From assembly GCA_037045155.1 (NCBI GenBank), contig JBAOIG010000002.1:434001-498000 (forward strand): 64,000 bases of DNA, given 5' to 3'. Position 1 is the stretch's first letter; each line of letters starts with the position of its first letter. This document shows positions 30,824 through 39,738 of this stretch, piece after piece. The translations under genes were made by a program, and so were the position numbers. The notes below the pieces were generated by a model that searched no databases, was not told the DNA's origin, and was given only the letters and a program-made list of their open reading frames with translations. The DNA comes from Thermomicrobiales bacterium. GTDB taxonomy: Bacteria; Chloroflexota; Chloroflexia; Thermomicrobiales; CFX8.

Positions 30824-33637
30824 TTACGGTAACGTCCAGGCGTTCCGGACGATGCGGGCCTGATTCTCCGCGTGCGCGTCGGCCGAGCCTTCGGCCGGGC
30901 TTGCCCGCTCCGGCCGGCCGATGTACTCAATCTCGGTCTTGATGCCCATCTCGCTGCGAAGGACGTACAGCTTGCCCAGCATGTACCACCACGAACCCAT
31001 GTTCAGTGGCTCCTCCTGAAGCCAGACGATCTCCGTCGCGTTCTTGTAACGCTCCAGCACGTCCCGTACCTGGTCGGATGGGAAGGGATGCAGAAGCTCG
31101 ATACGGACGACCGCGATCTCCTCGTTGGTATCGTGCTGCTCGTGGGTCAGATCCACGTAGACCTTCCCAGTGCAGAATATGACCCGACGGACCGCTTCGG
31201 GCTTCTCGCTGGCAATCGGATCGTCGATGACCATCTGGAACTTGCCGTCGGTCAGGTCGCGCAGGCTCGACCCGGCGCGCGGGTGGCGCAGCAGGCTCTT
31301 TGGCGTCATGACGACGAGCGGGCGCGGGTCGGGTTCGAGCAGTAGCGCCTGGCGGCGAAGCAGGTGAAAATACTGGGCAGCCGTGGTGCAGTTCGCGACA
31401 CGCATGTTGCGATCCGCGCACAGCTGCAGATATCGTTCGAGGCGACCGCTGGAATGCTCTGGCCCCTGACCCTCATAGCCGTGCGGCAGTAGCAGGACCA
31501 TGCCCGACGTCTGCCGCCACTTGGCCTGGCCGGCTGCGATGAACTGATCGATGATGACCTGGCCACCATTGGCGAAGTCGCCGAACTGCCCCTCCCAGAG
31601 GATGAGTGTCTCCGGCGCATAGACGCTGTAGCCGTATTCGTAGCCGAGCGCGGCGGATTCCGACAGCGGGCTGTTCCAGACGGCGAACGCGGCCGCGTCT
31701 GGCAGCGACTGGAGCGCGGTAAACGTCGAGCCGTGGTCGGGATCGTGGAGAACGAGGTGGCGCTGCGAGAACGTGCCGCGCTGGGCGTCCTGGCCGGTTA
31801 GCCGGATCGGCGTGCCCTCCATCAGGATCGAGCCGAAGGCGAGAGACTCGGCCAGTGCCCAGTCGATTGCGCCGTCGGTGTCGAGCGCCGCCTTGCGCCG
31901 TTCGAGCTGTCGCTTCAGCTTCGGATTCAGGGTGAAGTTCTCGGGGAACGTGTGCAGCGCGTTGTTGATCTGGTGGAGGACGCCCGACGACACGGCAGTC
32001 TCGATATCAGCCGGCTGCAACGAGGTCAGCGCGTGGTGGTCGTCGGCTGTTGGCTTCTCCCGGGACGCTCCCTCGCGGATTTGCTGGAGGCGATCGATCG
32101 CGGCGGCGAGGACCTGGTCACCCTCCCCAGCGCCGATGACGCCGCTATCCTCCAGCTCTTGCGCCCAGATTGCGCGGGCGGTCGGGTGCTGGGTGATTCG
32201 GGCATACATCTCGGGCTGGGTGAACGTGGGTTCGTCACCTTCGTTGTGACCCCAGCGTCGGTAGCCGATCAGGTCGATCAGAAAGTCGTGCTTGAATCGA
32301 TTGCGGTAGGCGATCGCCAGCCGGGCAACCTCGAGACAGGCGGCGGCGTCATCGGCATTGACGTGGACGATCGGGATTTCGAACCCCTTGGCCAGATCGC
32401 TGGCATACAGGGTCGAGCGTGAATCCTCCGGCAACGTCGTATAGCCGATCTGGTTATTGGTGATGATGTGGATCGTGCCGCCGGTTGTGTAGCCAATGAG
32501 CCCGGACAGGTTCAGTGTCTCGGCGACGATGCCCTGGCCGGGGAACGCCGCGTCGCCGTGAATCAGAATCGGCAGCGCCCCCATCGGGTCATGGGTCGGC
32601 AAGCCCGGATTGTCGCGGCCTTCCTGGGAGGCGCGCGCCATGCCTTCGACAACCGGATCGACGAACTCCAGGTGACTCGGGTTTGGCGCCATGATGACCG
32701 GCACGTCGACCCGGGTTCCCGAGCCTGGCCCGGCCTCGCGACGCAGGCCGAGGTGGTATTTCACGTCGCCGGTCCAGCCGACGTCGCTGGTGTCAGTCTG
32801 AGACACACCGCTCCGTGGCCCATGCTCGAACTCGGAGAAGATTGCCTCGTACGGCTTGCCGAGAACGTGGGCGAGAACATTGAGGCGACCGCGGTGCGCC
32901 ATGCCGATGAAGATCTCGTGGATCCCGTTGCGCGCGGCGTCGCCCGCAACGACGTCAAGCATCGGCACGACGGCATCGGTCCCTTCGACCGAGAACCGCT
33001 TCGCGCCGAGGTAGGTCGTGTGGAGGAATTTCTCGAACGCCTCAACTTCGGTGAGGCGGTTGAGCAGGGCCTTCTTCTGCTCGGCGTCCAGCGGCTGGTG
33101 AAACGCGCCCGATTCGGCGGCGTCGCGAAGCCAGTTGCGCTGCTCGACATCCTGGACATGGTCGAACTCGTAACCGATCGCGCCGGAGTAGATCTCGCGT
33201 AACTGCTCGATCGCCTCGCGCGCGTTGCGCGACTGTGAGACGAGCGGTCCATCAACGACCTGGGCCGGCAATCGTTCGAGATCGGCGTCGGTCAGCCCGT
33301 AGCGCTGCTGATTCAGCTCGGCGGCCGGCGGGCGTGGGGGGGCGACCGGGGCAATGCTGGCCGCCAGATGCCCGTAGATCCGGATATTCTGCGCATAGTT
33401 GGCTGCGGCGAGGATCTTCGAGACGTCCGCCGCTGGCGCAGCAGCCGGCGCAGCCGTTGCCGCGCCGTTGCCGCCGATTGGCGGTGGCGTCCATTCGGCG
33501 AAGAACGCGCGGGTCTCGGCATCGACCGACGCGGGGTCGGACAGGTACCGATCGTAGAGCTCGAGAATGTAGCCTGCGTTCGGACCATGGAACGCGAAGC
33601 GTGCCGACTGTCGCGCCGGGGTGATTTCCTGTGCCAT
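30824..33637 (-). CDS. sucA: 2-oxoglutarate dehydrogenase E1 component
   Basis: From ATG 33637 (MAQEITP; AGGTGA 5 bases upstream) the protein has 937 residues, normal for OdhA/SucA; GTG 33646 in the same frame is possible. It starts with the E1 N-terminal segment (FHGPNAGYILELYDRYLSDP...). It contains MAHRGRLNVLAHVLGKPYEAIFSEFE, the thiamine diphosphate-binding GDAAFPGQGIVAETLNLS..., and GYRRWGHNEGDEPTFTQPEMYARI, with the transketolase-like C-terminal half ending in YIGRPERASPAEGSADAHAENQARIV. It decarboxylates 2-oxoglutarate and passes the succinyl group to the lipoyl arm of SucB. A 180-base divergent region separates it from the thioredoxin-like gene. Confidence 0.95.
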   Translation of the reverse strand: MAQEITPARQSARFAFHGPNAGYILELYDRYLSDPASVDAETRAFFAEWTPPPIGGNGAATAAPAAAPAADVSKILAAANYAQNIRIYGHLAASIAPVAPPRPPAAELNQQRYGLTDADLERLPAQVVDGPLVSQSRNAREAIEQLREIYSGAIGYEFDHVQDVEQRNWLRDAAESGAFHQPLDAEQKKALLNRLTEVEAFEKFLHTTYLGAKRFSVEGTDAVVPMLDVVAGDAARNGIHEIFIGMAHRGRLNVLAHVLGKPYEAIFSEFEHGPRSGVSQTDTSDVGWTGDVKYHLGLRREAGPGSGTRVDVPVIMAPNPSHLEFVDPVVEGMARASQEGRDNPGLPTHDPMGALPILIHGDAAFPGQGIVAETLNLSGLIGYTTGGTIHIITNNQIGYTTLPEDSRSTLYASDLAKGFEIPIVHVNADDAAACLEVARLAIAYRNRFKHDFLIDLIGYRRWGHNEGDEPTFTQPEMYARITQHPTARAIWAQELEDSGVIGAGEGDQVLAAAIDRLQQIREGASREKPTADDHHALTSLQPADIETAVSSGVLHQINNALHTFPENFTLNPKLKRQLERRKAALDTDGAIDWALAESLAFGSILMEGTPIRLTGQDAQRGTFSQRHLVLHDPDHGSTFTALQSLPDAAAFAVWNSPLSESAALGYEYGYSVYAPETLILWEGQFGDFANGGQVIIDQFIAAGQAKWRQTSGMVLLLPHGYEGQGPEHSSGRLERYLQLCADRNMRVANCTTAAQYFHLLRRQALLLEPDPRPLVVMTPKSLLRHPRAGSSLRDLTDGKFQMVIDDPIASEKPEAVRRVIFCTGKVYVDLTHEQHDTNEEIAVVRIELLHPFPSDQVRDVLERYKNATEIVWLQEEPLNMGSWWYMLGKLYVLRSEMGIKTEIEYIGRPERASPAEGSADAHAENQARIVRNAWTLP

Positions 33638-33817
33638 GTCGGTCACCTATCGTTTATGGACGATGCCCGCCATTGGGCGGTCCCTCTGCCCTCGCCCCTT
33701 CGGCTGGTGTGGAATGGCGGCCGCGAATGAGCCGTCTGACCAGCCACTTTTCCCTGATGATAGTACAAATGCCGTTACGATGCTTCCACAGGGGAGCGCA
33801 ATTCGCGGGGGGATTCT

Positions 33818-34369
33818 ATGATCGAGTGGCGAAGCGATGTCGAGCAAGCAAAGACGGACGCGCTGAGGCTGCGGCGACCCATCGTGATCGACGTTTTCAA
33901 GTCGCCCTGACGAGGCTGTGATCGGCTGGATGCCGATACGTATGCGGACGCTGAGGTCTCCCGACAGATTGGAGAGCGGTTCGTTCCGCTCAAGCTACAC
34001 CTGTTCGATGGCCCACGCGATATCGTCCGGCCGCTGGGCGTCATCTGGACGCCAACGATCCTCTTCGCCGATCGCCGGTTGGCAGTCCACTACCGTTCGC
34101 TCAACTTCCTGCCGCCCCGCGAGTTCATGACAGTGCTCGATATCGGCGAAGCCGAGGTTGCCCTGCGCTGGAACCAGACCCAACGGGCGATCGACCTGCT
34201 CCGCGGCGCCTGGCAAGCTGATCCCGACGGCGCCCTGGCCGACGAGGCACTCTACCGGTTGGGGATCGCCACCTTCTTGCTGACACACTCCGACGCGGCG
34301 ATGTACGAGGTTTGGGACCTGCTTCGCGAGCGCTATCCTGCCAGCATCTGGTCGCGGCGCATCCCATAG
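33818..34369 (+). CDS. Thioredoxin-fold protein with in-frame TGA: candidate selenoprotein (U-R-G-C motif)
   Basis: ATG 33818 (GGGGGGA 4 bases upstream) reads 30 codons to TGA at 33908-33910, then continues in the same frame for 152 more sense codons to TAG at 34367. If the TGA is selenocysteine, the product is 183 residues. Around it the sequence is PIVIDVFKSP-U-RGCDRLDADTY, so Sec31 and Cys34 form a UxxC redox motif at the exact position of the thioredoxin CxxC after strand beta-1. The rest is consistent: SRQIGERFVPLKL, a cis-Pro strand VIWTPTILFADRRL, then a helical TPR-like tail (AIDLLRGAW...ADEALYRLGIA). A bacterial SECIS-like hairpin follows the TGA. The alternative is a gene killed by one Cys-to-stop mutation, but no other lesion is present. 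Confidence 0.72.
33917..33942 (+). promoter_or_regulatory. Candidate bacterial SECIS hairpin directly after the in-frame TGA
   Basis: ATCGGC (33921-33926) pairs perfectly with GCCGAT (33932-33937) around a 5-base loop TGGAT. The stem extends below through a one-base bulge at 33938 (TGTG with CGTA, including wobble pairs). The loop begins 17 bases after the TGA and has G as its second base. Both features fit the published bSECIS consensus as I recall it (loop 16-37 bases downstream, G among the first two loop bases). Confidence 0.5.
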
Positions 34370-34539
34370 CATGGCGGCTGGGATGCTTGTGGGGAAGATG
34401 TCCTCACTGGGACCGGTACTGGCCGGCCGCGAGCGTCAGCATCGCCCACGCGCTGGCATCATGCCGGGTCGTCATTGTCGCGGTCGAGTATCCTGCGCGA
34501 GCATGATAGTCGCGCGGATCGGAGGATGGTGGACGGCCA

Positions 34540-35283
34540 GTGGTGCGTCTGACGAGGGCTAAGGGACGGGATGCAATCGTCGCGCGCTATGGCAGCGTGC
34601 GTTCGTTTGTCCTGCGCGCGCTCTACACCTGGTTGACACTGACGATTCTCTACCTCGGCCTCTGGCCGATGCTGGTGATCTACGCGGGCGCGCCGGGTGT
34701 CAACCCTCAGGACACGCCGCTCGAGTGGTTCCAGCTGCGGTTGCTGGCGCCGTTGCTGACGGCAGTTGTTGCAGGCTGGCTCTGGCGGGTGTCGCCGGTT
34801 CCGACCGACACTGCTGACCGCGAGCGTATCGTTGCGCTGGCGAGGCGAGGGCGGCTCTGGCCGCAGGTGCTGCTGTTTCTGGCCGGCACGATCGTCGTCA
34901 TCGCCGTGTTCATGCTGGCTGCGAACTTCTCCGGCGGATCGCGCCTGCTGCTGGTGACGCTGGCTGAGGCGGCCGTCATGGTCGTCATCGTCTCTGGCTA
35001 CCTTCACGGCGCGCTTGATCTCGTCTTGAAGCCGCATCAGGCCACGCTGGCGGTGGGTGGGCTCTATGCGCTGACGTTCGCGATGCGCGCGATGCTGTCT
35101 ACTGCCTCGCAGGAGTCGGGCGGAGACACGCTGGTCGCGCTGGTGGCGGGGCTTATCGCCGGGCTGTTGATCGGTCTGGCGGCGGCCGGCCTGCGCGCGG
35201 CGAGCGGCAGCATCATTCCTGGCATCTTCTCCCTCTGGCTCCTGTTCCTGCTCCTCGGCCTCTCCAGCTTCTACGCGACGTAG
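34540..35283 (+). CDS. Polytopic membrane protein, weak CPBP-like C-terminus
   Basis: The start is GTG 34540 (or 34543), giving 247 residues. A short basic N-terminus is followed by about seven hydrophobic segments. The C-terminal part (VAGLIAGLLIGLAAAGLRAASGSIIPGIFSLW) resembles the last helices of CPBP/CAAX-type intramembrane proteases, but the EExxxR and FxxxH catalytic motifs are not visible. It is therefore either an inactive relative or an unrelated membrane protein. The ribosome site is poor (GGAGGA 13 bases upstream). No functional context. Confidence 0.6.
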   Translation: MVRLTRAKGRDAIVARYGSVRSFVLRALYTWLTLTILYLGLWPMLVIYAGAPGVNPQDTPLEWFQLRLLAPLLTAVVAGWLWRVSPVPTDTADRERIVALARRGRLWPQVLLFLAGTIVVIAVFMLAANFSGGSRLLLVTLAEAAVMVVIVSGYLHGALDLVLKPHQATLAVGGLYALTFAMRAMLSTASQESGGDTLVALVAGLIAGLLIGLAAAGLRAASGSIIPGIFSLWLLFLLLGLSSFYAT

Positions 35284-35300
35284 CGACAGCCCGACGCTCC

Positions 35301-35341
35301 TTGACGTGACCACGACGAGCCCATAGTATTCCGCAGGAATA
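35301..35341 (+). promoter_or_regulatory. modA promoter with overlapping palindrome
   Basis: TTGACG (35301-35306) and TAGTAT (35324-35329) are spaced by 17 bases, a good sigma-70-type promoter. A perfect inverted repeat, TATTCC-GCA-GGAATA (35327-35341), overlaps the -10 box, the position expected for a repressor operator. It lies about 90 bases before the modA start. Confidence 0.55.
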
Positions 35342-35430
35342 TTCAAGCACTGACTAAGAACGTCTACAGCAATCGTCGCACAATCCATACCGTGTCCTGG
35401 CGGCGATTGTGTCGTGAAGTGAGGCAGGGC

Positions 35431-36333
35431 GTGGAACGATCGCGTCGGATCATCGCAGCCAGTATGGCGCTCGTGCTGATTCTCGCCACGGGTGGCTGCG
35501 GCGGTAATTCAGCTGACAAGACAGCAATCCCGTCGAGTATCGCCGCCAGTCCCACCGGCGCGCCGGCGGTGTTGCCAACAACCTCCGGAACCGGGTCTCC
35601 GACTTCGTCGCCGACGAGCGCGCCGCTCTCCGGGTCCCTGACGGTCTTCGCTGCCGCGTCGTTGACCGATGCGTTCACCGAGATCGGCAACCGGCTCACG
35701 GCGGAGAATCCCGGCCTTCGGATCTCGTTCAACTTCGCCGGTTCGCAGGCGCTCGTCACCCAACTGCAACAGGGCGCGCGGGCGGACGTGTTTGCGTCGG
35801 CAGACCTGAAGCAGATGACGGCTGCTCAGGGCGCGAACCTGATCGACGGTAACCCGATAGTCTTTACCCACAACCGACTGACGATCATCGTTCCCGCCAG
35901 CAATCCGGGTGGCATCAACGCGCCGATCGACCTTGCTAAGCCCGGCCTGAAAATCGTCATCGCCAACAAGGATGTGCCGGTCGGTCGCTATACACGACAG
36001 TCGCTCGACCTGATGAGCGCCGACCCGGCCTTCGGCGCGGACTTCCGGGCGCGCGTCGAGGCGAATGTCGTCTCTGAGGAGAATAACGTCAAGCAGGTGG
36101 TCACCAAGGTACAGCTCGGCGAGGCAGACGCCGGGATCGTCTATGCGTCCGACGTAACGGCGGCAGTGCAGGGCGATGTCGCGACAATCGGGATCCCGGA
36201 TTCCATGAACGTGATCGCGGAATATCCGATTGCGCGTGTTGCTGGTGGTAACGCGGCGCTCGGCCAGGCGTTCATTGACGCGGTCCTGTCCGCGGCCGGG
36301 CAGCAGACGCTACAAGCGCACGGATTTCACTAG
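35431..36333 (+). CDS. modA: Molybdate ABC transporter substrate-binding lipoprotein ModA
   Basis: GTG 35431 (GAGG 6 bases upstream) gives 300 residues and places a classic lipoprotein signal at the N-terminus: basic start, a hydrophobic core (IIAASMALVLILA) and a TGGC lipobox. The Ser/Thr/Pro-rich spacer then leads into the ModA domain: LTVFAAASLTDAFTEIGNRL, ISFNFAGSQALVTQLQQGARADVFASAD, FTHNRLTIIVP, and GEADAGIVYASDV. It binds molybdate (or tungstate) outside the membrane for import. No modB or modC is adjacent, so the permease must be elsewhere. Supply of molybdenum for the narG product at 53.4 kb is a plausible link. Confidence 0.9.
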   Translation: MERSRRIIAASMALVLILATGGCGGNSADKTAIPSSIAASPTGAPAVLPTTSGTGSPTSSPTSAPLSGSLTVFAAASLTDAFTEIGNRLTAENPGLRISFNFAGSQALVTQLQQGARADVFASADLKQMTAAQGANLIDGNPIVFTHNRLTIIVPASNPGGINAPIDLAKPGLKIVIANKDVPVGRYTRQSLDLMSADPAFGADFRARVEANVVSEENNVKQVVTKVQLGEADAGIVYASDVTAAVQGDVATIGIPDSMNVIAEYPIARVAGGNAALGQAFIDAVLSAAGQQTLQAHGFH

Positions 36334-36509
36334 CATCGTCCGCAAAAGCTGCAACCTTGTGCCCGGTATCTTCCGCACGGCGATGGTGTGGCCTATGATA
36401 GCAGTGGTGGCCTGCGCCTTGCAGGTCTGATGATGCTCGGTGCTGGCAGGTGGCGCGAATGTCGCGACACAGCCGCCGGCCGGGCTCTCAGCCCGGAAGG
36501 GGGATATGC

Positions 36510-36629
36510 ATGAGCTCTATTTACGACCCACATCGACCCCAGGAAGGGTGGGGCCGTGGCTGGGAGATTGGCATGGGGGTCGTCGTTGGGTTTCTGATCC
36601 TCCTGGCGATTCTGACGCTGATTTTCTAA
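36510..36629 (+). CDS. Small membrane protein (39 aa)
   Basis: ATG 36510 with AAGGGGG 6 bases upstream reads 39 codons to TAA. The N-terminal half is polar and rich in Trp/Gly (YDPHRPQEGWGRGWE). The C-terminal half is one hydrophobic helix (VVVGFLILLAILTLIF). The membrane helix, good ribosome site and clean stop support a real small gene. The family is not recognised. It sits between modA and the universal stress protein gene. Confidence 0.5.
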   Translation: MSSIYDPHRPQEGWGRGWEIGMGVVVGFLILLAILTLIF

Positions 36630-36766
36630 CCAGCAAGTGTTCAGGCAGCGGAGAGATATCTCGCCGCTGCTCAATCTGACCATGCTAACTGGGGTCTGCC
36701 GACCCGATTGGCTCAGCGTGATCGTTCAGACAGGGTCGTCGATCAGGGGATGGCTACCGAGCAGCG

Positions 36767-37681
36767 CTACTTGCGAACGGAGCGCAGCAGGATAACTGGC
36801 TGGCGAACATGGTCGAGGATCTTCGCGGCGACGCTGCCGGTGAAGAAGCCCTCCAACCCCGCCTTGCCATGCGTGCTGAGCAGCACGAGACGGCAATCCG
36901 TCTCATTCACCGCCGCCGCGATCTCGTCGGCGACATCGCCACGCCGGACGAGCGCGACGACCGACGGATCGCCGATCTCGTCACGGACCCCGACGAGATA
37001 GCGGGCAGCTTCCCGGACCTGCATTTCGAGCAACGCCGCTGTGGCTGTTGGCAACATCGTCGCTGGAACAGTCCGCTCGCCACGAATTGCGCCAAGGGTC
37101 GGCACGACACGAATGAGCGTCAGCTCCGCGCCGAGCGCCGTCGCCAGGTCGCGGGCCAGCGGCAGCGCTTGAGCGGCGTCGGCGGTGCCATCCAGCGTGA
37201 CGGCGATGCGCGGGCATTCAAACTGTCGCGCCGACTGTTGCTTCGGCCGGACGACCAGCACTGGCCGGTCGGTCTGCTGTAGCACCTGCTGGGCGATGCG
37301 CCCGAAGACGAACCCGCGGATTCCGCCCCCACCGTGTGTCGTGATCGCGATCAGATCCGCGTCGAGCTCGCTTGCGTGCTGAGCGATGCTGGCTGCGATG
37401 TCGTGCTCCGGGTTAGGGTGGACGTGCTGGGCGAAGGTTGTCGAGCCGTCCCAGCGACGAGCGACATCGGCCAGGTAGGCCGAGGATTCATCTTCCTCGC
37501 TCAGATGCAGCTCGCCGTGGACGCTCTCGGGCGCGTCGTGCTCGAGGACATGGAGCAGCGTTACTGTCGCGCCGGTCACTCGTGCGAGTGTCAGGACCGG
37601 CGGGAGTGATGACTCGGCCAGTGCCGAGCCGTCGAGTGGGACGAGGATGTTGCGGATCTCCGATGTCGTCATCGTCATCAT
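36767..37681 (-). CDS. Universal stress protein, two tandem UspA domains
   Basis: The 304-residue protein has two UspA domains. The first starts at IRNILVPLDGSALAESSLPPVL and has the nucleotide-binding loop THGGGGIRGFVFGRIAQQVLQQTDRPVLVV. The second starts at CPRIAVTLDGTADAAQALPLA and has THGKAGLEGFFTGSVAAKILDHVRQPVILL. Both keep the G2xG9xG(S/T)-type ATP loop, so this is the ATP-binding class. Its start overlaps the mntH stop by 4 bases, so it is translated with the Mn transporter. A role in stress linked to metal uptake is an inference. Confidence 0.9.
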   Translation of the reverse strand: MMTMTTSEIRNILVPLDGSALAESSLPPVLTLARVTGATVTLLHVLEHDAPESVHGELHLSEEDESSAYLADVARRWDGSTTFAQHVHPNPEHDIAASIAQHASELDADLIAITTHGGGGIRGFVFGRIAQQVLQQTDRPVLVVRPKQQSARQFECPRIAVTLDGTADAAQALPLARDLATALGAELTLIRVVPTLGAIRGERTVPATMLPTATAALLEMQVREAARYLVGVRDEIGDPSVVALVRRGDVADEIAAAVNETDCRLVLLSTHGKAGLEGFFTGSVAAKILDHVRQPVILLRSVRK

Positions 37682-39066
37682 CCAAAGAACGTCTCGTAGA
37701 GCAGAAACAGATTGAGCCCAATGATAAGCGCGGCGACGATGCTGGCGAGGATCGTCGTTACCTTCAGGTTCGTGAGGTCACCCATCAGGTCGCGACGATG
37801 GGTAAAGCGCACGAGAGGAATCAACGCGAAGGGAATGCCGAACGAGAGGACAACCTGGCTGATAACCAGCGTCTTCGTCGCCTCGATGCCGAGGGCGATG
37901 ACAATCAGCGCCGGGATCATGGTGATCGATCGTCGGAACCAGAGCGGCACCTGCCAGCCGAGGAACCCGCGCATGATGACCTGGCCAGACATGGTGCCGA
38001 CGGTCGATGACGACAGGCCGGCCGCCAGCAATGAGACGCCGAAGATCGTGCTGGCCGATCCACCGAGCAGCGGGGTGAGGGTCTCGTAGGCGCGCAGTAT
38101 GAGATCGTCCCCCTCGGAGATCACGTTGGTGCCGTGGAAGGTGACGGCTGCCATCAGCAGCATGGCTGCATTGACAAACCCTGCCACCCCCATTGCGATG
38201 AAGACATCCACCAGCTCGAAACGGAAGAGTCTCCGACGCTGGTTGGCGTCTTGGGCGACGATGCGATCCTGCGTCAATGCTGAGTGCAGATAGATGACGT
38301 GCGGCATGACTGTCGCGCCGAGGATGCCCGACGCGAGCAGAATGCTCTGGGCGCCGGCGAGCTGTGGCCGGGCGATCGCCGACATCGTGGCGCCGAAGTC
38401 CGGCTTGCCCAGGAAGAGCTCGACGATGTAGCAGGCTGCGATGACGCTGACGAAGCCGGTAATGACCGCCTCCAGCGGCCGGAAGCCGTAATGCTGCATG
38501 CCGAGGATGGCAAACGTGACGATGCCGGTCAGGATGCCGGCCGGCAGCAGCGGGATGCCGAATAGCAGATTCAACCCTACTGCCGCGCCGAGGAACTCGG
38601 CGAGGTCAGTCGCCATCGCGACAACCTCGGCCAGCCCCCACAGGCCGTAGACGACCGGTCGGGGATATTCGCGGCCGATCAGCTCGGCAAGATTGTGGCC
38701 AGTGGCGATGCCCAACTTCGCCGAGAGTGACTGGATCAGCATCGCCATCAGGTTGGAGACGACGACGACCCAGATGAGCATGTACCCGTAAGATGCGCCA
38801 GCGTCGATGTTCGTTGCGAAGTTACCGGGATCGACATAGGCGATGGCAGCGATGAAGGCCGGCCCGAGGAACGGGAGGATCCGTCTCCATTGTGAATGAC
38901 TGCTGGCTCCGGACAACACATCGCCGGCAGTGGCAATCGTCGCAGTGTCCGCTTTTCCGCCGATGACCTCGCCGGCATAGCGGCGTCTCACATGATGCTT
39001 GTCGGCGCCGTTCTGGCTCGTCGTGCCGTTGGCAGGCTGGCCTGTTCCTGGTTGCTCGTCCGGCAT
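37678..39066 (-). CDS. mntH: Nramp-family Mn(2+)/Fe(2+) transporter MntH
   Basis: The 462-residue protein has a polar N-terminal extension of about 60 residues followed by 11 membrane helices. Nramp signature residues are present: AYVDPGNFATNIDAGASYGY (helix 1 DPGN) and ILGATVMPHVIYLHSALTQ (helix 6 MPH). It imports Mn(2+) or other divalent metals with protons. It overlaps the downstream usp gene by 4 bases. I saw no clear MntR box in the 144-base upstream gap. Confidence 0.93.
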   Translation of the reverse strand: MPDEQPGTGQPANGTTSQNGADKHHVRRRYAGEVIGGKADTATIATAGDVLSGASSHSQWRRILPFLGPAFIAAIAYVDPGNFATNIDAGASYGYMLIWVVVVSNLMAMLIQSLSAKLGIATGHNLAELIGREYPRPVVYGLWGLAEVVAMATDLAEFLGAAVGLNLLFGIPLLPAGILTGIVTFAILGMQHYGFRPLEAVITGFVSVIAACYIVELFLGKPDFGATMSAIARPQLAGAQSILLASGILGATVMPHVIYLHSALTQDRIVAQDANQRRRLFRFELVDVFIAMGVAGFVNAAMLLMAAVTFHGTNVISEGDDLILRAYETLTPLLGGSASTIFGVSLLAAGLSSSTVGTMSGQVIMRGFLGWQVPLWFRRSITMIPALIVIALGIEATKTLVISQVVLSFGIPFALIPLVRFTHRRDLMGDLTNLKVTTILASIVAALIIGLNLFLLYETFFG

Positions 39067-39210
39067 TGAGTAATGGTGTCACCGATCCTATGGCATCCCG
39101 CACGTCAGTATTAGTCTAGCCTCATCCTACGCCCATGCTGGCAAGTGCGCAATACTGGCTGATCGAGCGGGACGCTTGAGGCTACGATCGATTGCAGGAA
39201 GGGGGTGACC

Positions 39211-39738
39211 ATGGCAGCGCGCGGGAAGGGGGTCGGCGTCCTGACCCGACGCGACTTCTTCGGCGACCTGGCTGACGCCGCCCGCCGCCAGCTGCCCGTG
39301 GAGCGACAAGAGTTTGAGACGCGTCAGACGATGAACCTGCTCAAGGTGCATTACGGCGCGAACTACCGCATCCACTACGAGATCTGGATCAATGCGGAGA
39401 AGCAGCAAATCGAGGTCGGCCTGCACTTCGAGGATGGGCCGGCCAGCACCGCGCGGCTGCTGACGCACTTCGACGCCGCGATTCTCGAGATCAAGCACGA
39501 GCTCGGCGCGCAGGTCGAGCTGGAGCGCTGGACACTCTCCTGGGGCCACCTGTTCGAGCTGCACGAAGTCGAGCCACTGACGCCACTCTTTGCCGAGCAG
39601 CTGGCCGGCCGGCTCGTTCGCTTCATCGATGTTCTCCAGCCAATGCTCGAAGAGGGCTACGAGTTGGGACTTGCCCCGCGAACCCCGCACCCTAGCACGT
39701 TCCACGAGCGTTTCCGTGGCCGTGGCCGGCGTGGTTAG
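39211..39738 (+). CDS. Hypothetical conserved protein (175 aa)
   Basis: ATG 39211 (AGGAAGG about 7 bases upstream) gives a soluble alpha/beta protein: LTRRDFFGDLADAARRQLP, NLLKVHYGANYRIHYEIWINAEKQQIEVGLHFEDG, and a helical end with TLSWGHLFELHEVEPLTPLFAEQLAGRLVRFIDVLQPMLEEGYELGL. I do not recognise a family; the middle strand pattern (Y-x-I-H-Y-E-I-W-I-N-A) looks like a small barrel or sheet domain. It is convergent with the aldolase gene, whose stop overlaps its own by 4 bases on the other strand. Confidence 0.65.
   Translation: MAARGKGVGVLTRRDFFGDLADAARRQLPVERQEFETRQTMNLLKVHYGANYRIHYEIWINAEKQQIEVGLHFEDGPASTARLLTHFDAAILEIKHELGAQVELERWTLSWGHLFELHEVEPLTPLFAEQLAGRLVRFIDVLQPMLEEGYELGLAPRTPHPSTFHERFRGRGRRG

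Noticed and set aside
34079..34369. Separate 96-residue protein starting at 34079
   Set aside because: It is the downstream part of the thioredoxin-like frame that continues from 33818 through TGA 33908; there is no ribosome site at 34079.
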